Source of the DNA: Cryptomeria japonica
Lineage: Eukaryota > Streptophyta > Pinopsida > Cupressales > Cupressaceae
Direction: 5' to 3'
Assembly (NCBI RefSeq): GCF_030272615.1
Contig: NC_081413.1
Coordinates: 186,054,169-186,118,168, forward strand
Length of the DNA stretch: 64,000 nucleotides
This document shows, piece after piece, positions 55,661-64,000 of this stretch (the stretch's first letter is position 1; each line of letters begins with the position of its first letter). Position numbers and translations under genes: made by a program. Below the pieces are notes generated by a model that worked only from the letters and a program-made list of their open reading frames with translations, did not search any database and was not told the DNA's origin.

Positions 55661-57000
55661 TACATATCTTTGATCCAATTATCATATCCAAATGCTTCCT
55701 TAGTAGTTCTGGGCTCAATAGTGGAGGTCATGCAAGAATTCTCTCTAATTCTTCTTCTAGTTAACACTCCAGCATCCTTATCTCCAATAATTTGGTCAGG
55801 ATTTTGATTGAGTCTCACATACCTCAGAATAACATGATCATTATCTTCAGGTTCTTCTACTTTATTATCATCATCTTCTTCTGAATCTACCTGTTCCGGT
55901 TGAACCGGTACAACAACATTCTCTTTACCAGTTTCAGGTTTCACCAGATCTGGCTCCAAAAATAGAATGCAAGTATCTTCATCCTTTTTCTCCACATTGG
56001 TTTCTTCTAAGACTTCAGGATACTCATCCACTCAAACATCAACATTCTCAATGATTGTGTCCAGTTGTTATAATATTTGTAGGCCTTACTCTTGGTGGAG
56101 TAACCAAGAAATATACCTTCATTACTTTTAGCCTCAAAATTATTAACATAGTCACCTCTCTTAATAAAACATTTACTGCCAAATATCTTGAAATAACTAA
56201 CATTAGGTGATCTACCATACTAGTATTCATAAGGAGTCTTATCCTTACCTCTTTTTACTAATATCTTGTTCATAGTGTAGACAGATGTGCTGACAACTTC
56301 TCTCCAGAAAGGTTTTGCTACACCTCCTTGTATCAACATCATTCAAGCAACTTCAACAACTAACCGGTTGTTCCTCTCTGCAATACCATTCTGTTGTGGT
56401 GTCCTTGGTGCAGAAAGTTGTCATTTGATACAATTTTCTTCATAATATCTAGTGAATTCCTCAGAAGTAAATTCACCACCTTGATCAATCCTCAGACACT
56501 TTATCTTCTTACGACTCTCCTTTTCAGCTAAGGCCCTAAATGCCTTGAACTTACTAAGTGCTTGTGTTTTATCCTTCAATAATGTGACCCACATCATTCT
56601 TGAGCAATCATCAATGAAGGTCATAAAATATCTGTCACGAATACATTTAGTCCTTATTGGTCCACAGAGGTCTATATGAACCAAATCTAACAGATGTTCC
56701 AGTGAAAAAGATTTGCTCTTAAAGGTTGAGGATGTCATCTTTCCCAACTAACATTCCTTACATAGAGCATTAACTGGTTTGTCCAAATGAGCCAAACCTC
56801 TCATTGTCTTGGACTTACTCAAATTAACAATGTTATCAAAATTTATATGACAAAATCTCCTATGCCAAAGCCAACTATCATCTACTTTATCAATTAAACA
56901 GTTGTTGACTTTAGGATTCAAGTGAAATAGGTTAGCTTTAGTCTGCTTGCTGGTTGCAATCAGTTCACCTTTTCTCACATAGATTTTTCTCACACCATTC
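55661..57000 (-). pseudogene. pol: G integrase and linker
   Basis: Zinc domain DDSWLWHRRFCHINF...ALCKEC (56885-56750). Core: LVHIDLCGPIRTK (56680), RIDQGGEFTSEEF (56480) and SAPRTPQQNGIAERNN (56430-56385): all three catalytic acids and the Gln pair intact. C-terminal GIFLGYSTKSKAYKYYN near 56060-56125, with a frameshift near 56030. Acidic linker 56031-55660 (DEYPEVLEETNVEKKDED). Stops at 56748, 56420 and others. Confidence 0.88.
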
Positions 57001-57963
57001 TTAAACTTCAATGGGTATCCTCTGTCATTGAGTTGAGAAACACTTAAAATATTGTGCTTTAGTCATTCACCCTAGTAGACATCATCTTCACTTCTCTTTC
57101 CATTAAGAGAAATAGTTCCCTTACGTTTTACCATGCAGGGTCAGTCATTACCAAATCTCACAACTTCGCCATCAAATTCCTTCAAGGAAAGAAATTTGCT
57201 TCAGTCACCGGTCATGTGATGTGAACAACCACTATCAATGATGCAATCATCAGAATTATCCATGCAAGAAAATAATGCTTTCTAATTAGATGTCTCCTCT
57301 TTAATGGCTACAAAAATAATGTCTTCATTAGCATCACCCTCAGATTCCTCATCAGTGATACCACCATCAACTGCAATAAGACAATCTCTCTTTCCTTTTC
57401 CTTTGTACTTCTTGAACTTCTTGAGCTTGTTCTCATTATCACCATTAGGATAGTTAGTTGCAATGTGTCCAATCTTGTTGCATGCAAAAAAATTTAAAGG
57501 TAATTTACCTCTGTACTTACTGGTACCTCTAGGAAACCGCTTGGCCAACAATGCTTCAAGCTCAACCAAATTGTCTTCATCGTCAACTTCTTTATTGGAT
57601 CTAGATTCATAACTGTGACTGATATCTCTACTTTTCCTCATAGATGGGTTAGAAACTAAAGTTCTAAATGCATATTCAGATTTCTGACCACTGCCATCAT
57701 AACCATTTAATTCAAAAGTAGTAATCTTACCAATGATGGAGTCAAGAGTTACCTTATTTTTGTCAATTGACTTTAGCTCCAGAATGGTTGCAACTCAGAT
57801 AGTGTAGACTAGTAGAAGGGTTTTTAACACCTTGCTAATCATTGTGGCATCTTCAGCTTTACCACCAGCACTCTTGATCTCACCAACTATCTCTTTTATC
57901 CTCTGACCATATTGTTGAATATTCTCACCTTCATCCATCCGCATGTCATTAAACTTTCCTCTT
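57001..57963 (-). pseudogene. gag: G gag and protease, N-terminus cut by element D
   Basis: Protease CIIDSGCSHHMTGD (57245-57200), normal Asp-Ser-Gly. A knuckle-like FACNKIGHIATNYP (57490-57450) has lost the first and last Cys. The gag domain with GENIQQYGQRIKEIVGEIKS (57930-57870) runs to the D insertion. Stops at 57280 and 57800 and in the stretch 57030-57200. The N-terminal capsid part lies beyond D. Confidence 0.85.
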
Positions 57964-58988
57964 TGTTAGGTCCCGAAGACAACTGAGAGGGGGGGTGAAT
58001 CAATTGTCTAATGAATTCAAACCAAAATTAACTTAACCAAAACTTAATGCTTAATACCGATAAACCAAATTTAATGTCAGAAGACAGTTTATCAGTTAAT
58101 TTTAGTACCAGTAAAGATTAATGCATGAAATATCAAGACAATAAAATCCATAACACATAACACCAATATTTGTACGTGGAAACCTTACCCACAATCAGAT
58201 GATATTGTTGCAGATAGTATGTGTATACAATAAGGGGTCTGCACATGCAGAAAGGCCAAGCATCTAGAGCTCACTGCTCAATCACAAATGGGAGTCACAC
58301 TGACTACAATTGGATGATTAAATCCAATAATAATGTATTGCTCAAAATAGCATCTCCATATGCTGGATTCAGTACCGGTTTAGCTCTGATATGCCTTCTT
58401 CAAACCTTCCTTCAATCTTGAATGATGTCTGTGTGTATATCTCTACTGATATTCGCATATACCTTATTACAATCCCTTTTCCTCATATATATTAATCTCA
58501 CAAATGAGATCTTATATTTATACCTTAACCTAAGACCAATTGAGTAGGTCGGCTCACTAAAAGATATTATAATAAAATTAATTACAAAAAAATAATATCC
58601 AATGCATGATGTCGGCTCAAATGTATTTACAATAATAACAAATCATCTTTATGATGTGTCGTGCTGATCTAGAATAGATAAGCATGTCGGTGTATAACCT
58701 AGACTTATTTGTCGGTAACAGCAAATATGCAAACTTGAATATGCCAATGAACAAATCTCCAAGACAAAGTGTCCAAACGATGTCTTTGACATAACCAAGT
58801 ATTTTCCATGTGATTCTAAGTGCCAGTGAACAATATATCACGTTATTGAACCAAATACCAGTGACTGTGCATAAGTCACTTGCTTGTTGGTGAACATAGC
58901 CAATTCTCTTAATGCTAATAGGTTGACCAGTGTTGATAAGTGTTGACATCAATGACAAAACCATATCAACATATCCAAAATACCAACA
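57964..58988 (-). repeat. D 3' LTR
   Basis: 1,025 bp, TGTTAGGTCCCGAAGACAACTGAGAGG...AAATACCAACA on the plus strand. It carries the CTGAGAGGGGGGGTGAATCA module (57983-58002). It closely matches 24902-25937. The open frames inside (58221-58421, 58617-59072) have no protein meaning. Confidence 0.88.
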
Positions 58989-59339
58989 ATCTCCCCCTTT
59001 GGCATTGATGGCAACACAAGATGGAAAAACCATCAAAGTGCCAAAACAGAAATGCCAAATACCAAAAACCAATAATCTCCCAAAAGATATCGTAACCAGA
59101 AATCATAATATCTCTCACCAAAGTAACAATCTCTCCCCTAAGGGATAGAGTCTCTCCCCCTAGGAATAACATGTGTTTTTCCATATCAATCTCTCCCCCT
59201 TTGACATCAAATGCCAAAGAAATACAAAATACCAACTACTCCCCCTAAGAAGTAGCTCTCCTCATCAAAGCCGAAATAAAAGATTTCTCTGTTAGTTCTG
59301 TCGGTTGATGACAAACATCAACTGTCTAAGTCTCTACCG
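58989..59339 (-). promoter_or_regulatory. D polypurine tract and 3' untranslated region
   Basis: ATCTCCCCCTTTGGCATTGATGG (58989-59011) is the polypurine tract on the minus strand. Further pyrimidine-rich copies, TCTCTCCCCTAAGG, TCTCTCCCCCTAGG, TCTCTCCCCCTTTGACATC and TACTCCCCCTAAG, follow between 59130 and 59250, so the tract is repeated at least five times. No coding sequence. Confidence 0.75.
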
Positions 59340-59819
59340 GTGGGGGTATAACCCCAAGCTAATCTCTGAGATATTCAAAAGTCTCCTTAGGCAAAGGCTT
59401 AGTAAAAATATCTGCAATCTATTCTTTAGTATTCACATAAACCAATTTTACTTCTTTTGCTTCAATGTTCTCTTTCAGAAAATTCAATTTGATAGAAACA
59501 TGTTTAGTTTTTGAATGTAGTACCGGATTCTTAGATATATCAATTGCTTCTGTATTATCACAATAGATAGTTATAGGTTCCTTGCATTTTACCTTTATGT
59601 CCTTCAACATTTGCTTGAGCCATAATACCTGTGTGCAATTAGTTGTTGTTGCAACATATTCTTATTCTGCTATTGATAAAGATGTGCAACTTTGTTTCTT
59701 ACTCAACCAAGAAATTAATCTGCTTCCAAGAAAAAATGCAAATTTTTCTTTCATCTACATCTCCTGCCCAATTTGCATCTATGTATGCACATAATTCAAA
59801 ATTTTCATCTCTAGGATAC
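59340..59819 (-). pseudogene. pol: D RNase H
   Basis: Minus-strand RNase H: the ISKKQSCTSLSIAExEYVAAT-like part (59700-59650), ITIYCDNTEAIDISKNPVLHSKTKH (59580-59500) and the end IFTKPLPKETFEYLRD near 59360-59420. Stops near 59420 and 59655. It joins 60800 across the solo LTR, in the segment LGLWYP that precedes the RNase H. Confidence 0.87.
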
Positions 59820-60799
59820 TGTTGTGCTCTATGAATTGTACCTATACCTGCAAACACAATGCACTCAATAAATCATTACAAGCAATGGTTAGAAGATTAA
59901 ATCAATGAAAAGTAAAACCATAGCTAATCAACTTATTGCCTCCTAGTAAATGTGAGTATGAATTTTGCTCTCAAATCTTAGTATGCAAATTCCAGTGACT
60001 TGACTACACTTAGATGGAGGATTTGAATGATTAAGATGCATGATCTAGCATGATAGCATGATTAAGCTATATGAATTCATGATTATCCTAGCATGATTAA
60101 GCTAAGATTTAAGCTAAAATGAGCATGATAACATTGCTAAAACTGATAAACTATAAGCTAGATGCCTATAGTAACAATGCAAATGAGCTAAAATTGAACA
60201 TGAATTAGTAAAGTGGCTGAATTTGTGAATTGGCCATTTGTTCTCCAAAATAGGGTCTATTTATAGGATTTTCCAAGGCTAGGGGTGAGTTGGCATGAAT
60301 CAACGGTTGAGATTGATCTGAAGATATCAATGGTTAAATTGGAGGAGGTTGGCAAAGGGGGTTGGATTAAAGGGAACACTTAGTGACAAGTGTCACAAAG
60401 GTTCTAGAAGATGTTGGATGAAAGGGGACATGGTGGTAGGTAGAATGGGTTAGGTTTAGGAATGGTTAGGTTTAGGAGTGGTAGAAGTTAGGAGAATTTG
60501 AATTTAAAAATTCAAATATTAGGAAAATGACTAATTAATTTCAACAACTCATGATTTGATTTGTTTTAATTAATTAGGGGATTTAGAAGAAATGATTTTG
60601 GTGGGGGGAATTAATTAATTAAAGGGGTGAAATGAAATGAGAATATTTAATAAATCCTTAGATTTATTAATAAGTAGATGAAAAGGGAAATTTAATCAAA
60701 TTGTTTAGTGAATTCAATTAAATTGGGAAGGAGAGATTAATTAAATAATTGCTTATTTAATTAATTATCTTCAAACCATTTTTAGGTGTATACAGATAC
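59815..60799 (-). mobile_element. Solo LTR in D
   Basis: An insertion at 59820-60794 (975 bp), TGTTGTGCTCTATG...GTGTATACA, with perfect duplication GATAC (59815-59819 and 60795-60799). On the minus strand it has the TATA box CCTATAAATAGACCC (60251-60265), a GTGACACTTGTCAC-type block near 60385-60400 and an AT-rich end with TTAATTAA repeats (60530-60770). No coding content. It resembles the insertion at 33812-35281 in ends and layout. Confidence 0.85.
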
Positions 60800-61790
60800 C
60801 ATAAGCCAAGATTTGTAGTGCCTTGTAAGTACCAAAAAATCCTTTTTACTGTCGACTCATAGTTTTCTTTAGGATTACTCTGAAATCTTGAAACAATACA
60901 TACTGCATTCATAATATCAGGTCTTGTTTGTGTCAAATACAGTAGACCTCCTATCATAGACTTGTACCTAGTTGGATTAACAGGTGTTGATTCATCCCTT
61001 AGTGATAATTTGTCAGTTGTAGTCATAGGTGTGCTTACCAGTTTAGAGTTTTCCATGCCAAATTTCTTTAGTAACTCCTTCAAGTACTTAGATTGGCTCA
61101 AGAATATACCTTTATTAGTCTATGAAATCTGTAATCCTAAAAAAGAATTTTATCTCTCCAATCATAAACATTTCAAATTATTGTTGCATTTTAATAGAAA
61201 AGTCTTTACATAATCCATCTTCTCCTCCAAATATTATATCATCAACAAAAACTTCTATAACCAAGATGTCATCATTAGTCACTTTATAGTATAATTTGTT
61301 GTCAGCATTACCTTTAGAAAAACCAATCTTCAAAAGATATTTATCCAATCTAGCATACCAAGCTCTTGGAGCTTGCTTCAACCCATACAAAGATTTCCTT
61401 AACCTGCAAAACATATCTTTGTTATATGTCAAAGAAAATCCATCAATTTGTTCAATATAAACCTCTTCTTCAAGATCTCCATTCAGAAATGCACATTTAA
61501 TATTCATTTGATATACTTTGTAGTTCTTGTGTGCTGCAAAAGCCAAGAATAATTTGACTGCCTCAATTCTAACTACCAGTGCAAAGGTTTCATTATAATC
61601 AATTCCTTCTTTCTGTGAATATCCCTTACATACTAGTCTTGCTTTATTTCTAATTACCTTACCATCTTCATTAAGTTTGTTTCTGAATACCCATTTTGTT
61701 CCAATTACATTTTTGCCTTTAGGCCGGGGAACTAATGTCCATGTGTTATTCTTTTCAATTTGTTCTAATTCTTCTTCCATGTCTCTAATC
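60800..61790 (-). pseudogene. pol: D reverse transcriptase
   Basis: Read 61780 to 60800: [100 protein letters not shown] and the catalytic [14 protein letters not shown] (61205-61250), both Asp present. 61780-61178 is one open stretch of 200 codons. A frameshift lies between 61178 and 61101; then SKYLKELLKKFGM, RYKSMIGGLLYLTQTRPDI and YLQGTTNLGLWY run to the solo LTR. This is the best-preserved copia RT of the window. Confidence 0.9.
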
Positions 61791-63255
61791 TAGTGTTTAT
61801 CTTCACATGCCTCATTAACTGATGCTGGTTCAATTTGAGAAATAAGACATACCTCTTCATTTTCCAATCTTCCTCTAGTCATAACTCCTTGATACTTGTT
61901 CCCAATTATCTGATCTTCAGAGTGGTTCAATCTTACATACCAGGGTGTCTTTGTTTGTTGTTGTTCTTCAGTTACTGTGGAATTTTCAGATGAACTTGTG
62001 TAATTGGGTCTTCATTCTGTACCGGTGTGTTCATTGTCAGTATCTCTGTTGCTAGTTCAGAGTCTATATACCTTGAAGTTCCTCTAAACTGTTCATCAAT
62101 TTTCACATTTGTACTCTCAACAATTTTTTGCAATCTCTTGTTAAAACATCTATATGCTTTTCTTTTAGATGAATAACTAAGAAATATCCCTTTATTACTT
62201 CTAGGATCAAATTTTCCAATACACTCATCTCTTCTAATATAGCATTTACTTCCAAATATTCTAAAATATTTAAGAGTAGGAGTAATACCAAACCATAATT
62301 CATGAGGGGTCTTACCAGTTTCACCTTTGATGTGAACTTTGTTGAATGTGTAGACTATTGTACTCACTGCTTCTCTCTAATATACATGAGGTATATTTGC
62401 TTCTGATAACATACTTCTATCTGCATCCAAGATAGTTCTATTTTTCCTTTCAACAACTCCATTTTGTTGGGGTGTCTGGGGTGCTGATAACTATATTATG
62501 ATCCCATTCACTTCATAGAATGTATTAAATTCTTTAGATGTGAATTCACCTCCTTGATCTGATCTCAGACATTTGACTTTCTTACCAGTTTCATTCTCTA
62601 CCATCACCTTGAATAGCTTGAATTTCCCAAGTTCTTCTGATTTCTCCCTAAGAAAAGTAACCCAACACATTCTAGAATAGTCATCAATGATTAGCATGAA
62701 ATATCTATCTCCTTGTAAGCTTCTAGTTCTAGCTGGACCACATAAATCAGTATGAATTAAGTCAAGAGCATTATTGGATTTTTCTAGAATACTCTTAAAA
62801 TATGCTCTAACTTGCTTTCCAAATTGACATTCCTTACACACTAGATTGTGAGGTTTGATAATTCTAGGCAAGTCCCTTACTACTTTAGTTGTACTAATTT
62901 TCACAATGTAATCAAAATTTACATGACAGAGTCTCTTATGCCATAACCAACTTTCATCAATATGTGCAATCAAGCATGTCTTTTCACTATTGTTCAAATG
63001 AAAGATATTACCTCTAGTCTGATTACCAGTTGCAATTTCCAAACCAGTTTTGTTCATGATTTTGCATTTGCCATTCTTGAATTGTAACTGAAATCCTTTT
63101 TCAACTAATTGACCAACACTCAAAAGATTGTGCTTTACGCCTTCAACATAGTAAACATTATCAGTATTATGCTTACCATCAAGAGATATAGTACCTTTTC
63201 CTTTGATCAAACAAGCTTTATCATCTCCAAATCTTACTAGACCTCCATTATATTC
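61791..63255 (-). pseudogene. pol: D integrase and linker
   Basis: Zinc domain DESWLWHKRLCHVNF...LVCKECQFGK (62960-62810). Core: LIHTDLCGPARTRS (62750-62710), RSDQGGEFTSKEF (62565-62525) and SAPQTPQQNGVVERKN (62490-62440). C-terminal GIFLSYSSKRKAYRCFNKR (62200-62140). 63210-62491 is open for 239 codons. TAG at 62488 and a TAG for Trp near 62380 are the visible breaks. A short acidic linker leads to RT. Confidence 0.9.
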
Positions 63256-64000
63256 CTAAAAAGTTAAGAATTTATTTTTATCACTAGTCATATGATGTGA
63301 ACATCCTAAATCAATGATCCATTCATCCTTATCCTCAATTTTAGCTGCTAGGGCCTTTTCTACTGGTTGAACAGTAGGTGCTGGTTGATCTTCTATTATA
63401 GAAACAAAGACCCATCCGTTGTCTATCGGATCCTCATCAAAATCATCAGTGACTCCTTCATCAGCAAGATAACAAAATTTGTCTCTATTCTTCTTAAATC
63501 TGTATCTCTGATATTCAGGGTTAGGCTTGTATGTTCTTCTAGCTTCTTCTTTCAATCTTACATGTCTAGCAGGTCACCTTGATGCCATATGACCAATCTT
63601 ATTACAATTAAAATATTTAAATGGTCCTTTACCTTCATACTTACTTCCAACTAGACCTTTAGGCATTTTCCTTGCAAATAGTGCTTCAAGTTCTTCAAGT
63701 TCTTCATTTTCTCTCCTGCTTTCTTCAAGTTCTCTTGCATAAAAGGATTTCCAATCAGACTTGTCAAATGATGATGATGATGCAGATGATGTTGATGCCT
63801 TAAAAGCTAAATTTGTCTTTATAGTAGCAATAGGACCAAAATCCTCAATTTCAAAGGCTGAAAGTTTTCCAATCAATGTATCTCTAGTTACTGATGTATT
63901 AGGCATTGTTCTCAACTCATTTATAGCAGTAACTTTCATTTTGTATGCCAGTGGTAATCCTCTTAAAACTTTTGAAACAATTTCATCTTCACTTAAGGTT
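63256..64000 (-). pseudogene. gag: D gag C-terminal part and protease, cut by the window end
   Basis: Capsid end ASVTRDTLIGKLSAFEIEDFG-type stretch (63930-63840), a charged EELEELEALFARKMPKG segment and one knuckle CNKIGHMASR (63620-63590; its last Cys is now TGA). Protease site WIIDLGCSHHMTSDKNKF (63330-63270), with Leu in place of Ser in the Asp-Ser-Gly triad. TAG near 63258. Confidence 0.85.

Larger units (their letters stand above)
39587..57963 (-). mobile_element. Element G: Ty1/copia element split by E2 and by D
   Basis: Minus-strand copia element with the 3' LTR at 39587-41007, RNase H and RT C-half at 41360-42534, then the E2 insertion (42540-55364), RT N-part, integrase and gag to 57963, where element D interrupts the gag. 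Its primer site and 5' LTR must lie beyond D, outside the window. Removing E2 with one copy of TATTC restores RT without a gap relative to elements B and F. LTR and protein are closest to element B. Confidence 0.87.
57964..64000 (-). mobile_element. Element D: Ty1/copia element in G gag, running off the window
   Basis: Minus-strand copia element: 3' LTR (57964-58988), polypurine tract, RNase H, RT, integrase, protease and gag in leftward order up to 64000, still within gag. The primer site and 5' LTR are outside. The five bases left of the LTR are CTCTT. A solo LTR (59820-60794) is inserted in the RNase H/RT border region. Its LTR family is that of the solo LTR in element B. Confidence 0.87.

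Overview
The window is a solid nest of plant LTR retrotransposons; I see no ordinary host gene, tRNA, rRNA or CRISPR array. Plant origin is shown by Ty1/copia and Ty3/gypsy polyproteins with plant-type domains (a chromodomain after one integrase, a second archaeal-type RNase H in another, a plant mobile domain ORF), by initiator-tRNA-Met primer sites (TGGTATCAGAGC) and by TATA-containing LTRs. The depth of nesting and the slow point-mutation decay suggest a large-genome plant, possibly a conifer, but that is inference.

Layout, outermost to innermost. (A) The oldest element is a Ty1/copia copy on the minus strand, visible in three pieces (2656-4396, 21215-23469, 31602-32340). Its two LTR remnants are themselves interrupted, so the whole window appears to lie inside A. 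(H) A minus-strand gypsy element (1-2655: gag, leader hairpin, primer site, 5' LTR) sits in A's 3' LTR. (E1) A full plus-strand chromovirus (4397-21214; target duplication ATTTG/CTTTG) sits in A's reverse transcriptase. E1 holds a solo LTR (7152-7957, TSD TCATC) and a complete pol-less element, E1b (8313-16361, TSD ATGGG), which splits the E1 protease. (B) A full minus-strand copia element (23470-31601, TSD TTCTC) sits in A's gag and holds a solo LTR (24902-25937). (F) A plus-strand copia element (from 32341) sits in A's 5' LTR; its own LTR holds a solo LTR (33812-35281). (G) A minus-strand copia element (39587-57963) sits in F's 3' end. (E2) A complete Tat-type gypsy element (42540-55364, TSD TATTC) sits in G's RT. 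(D) A minus-strand copia element (57964 to the window end) sits in G's gag and holds a solo LTR (59820-60794, TSD GATAC).

Two parts stand out. E1b has no protease, integrase or reverse transcriptase. It carries a coiled-coil protein with five CCHC zinc knuckles and a second, unrecognised reading frame of about 1,120 codons; both frames are free of frameshifts and broken only by point-mutation stops. E2 carries, antisense between integrase and 3' LTR, a plant-mobile-domain (MAIN-like) gene with two well-formed introns whose splice phases agree. The antisense orientation would protect those introns from being spliced out of the element's genomic RNA.

None of the ORFs is intact. Most breaks in E1b and E2 are single in-frame TAG, TGA or TAA codons of the kind made by cytosine deamination; the older copia pieces also carry frameshifts. 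Pieces of interrupted elements usually read through once the insertion is removed, which supports the boundaries given. Coordinates of LTR ends come from TG...CA termini, primer sites, polypurine tracts and target duplications read by eye. LTR identities are approximate.
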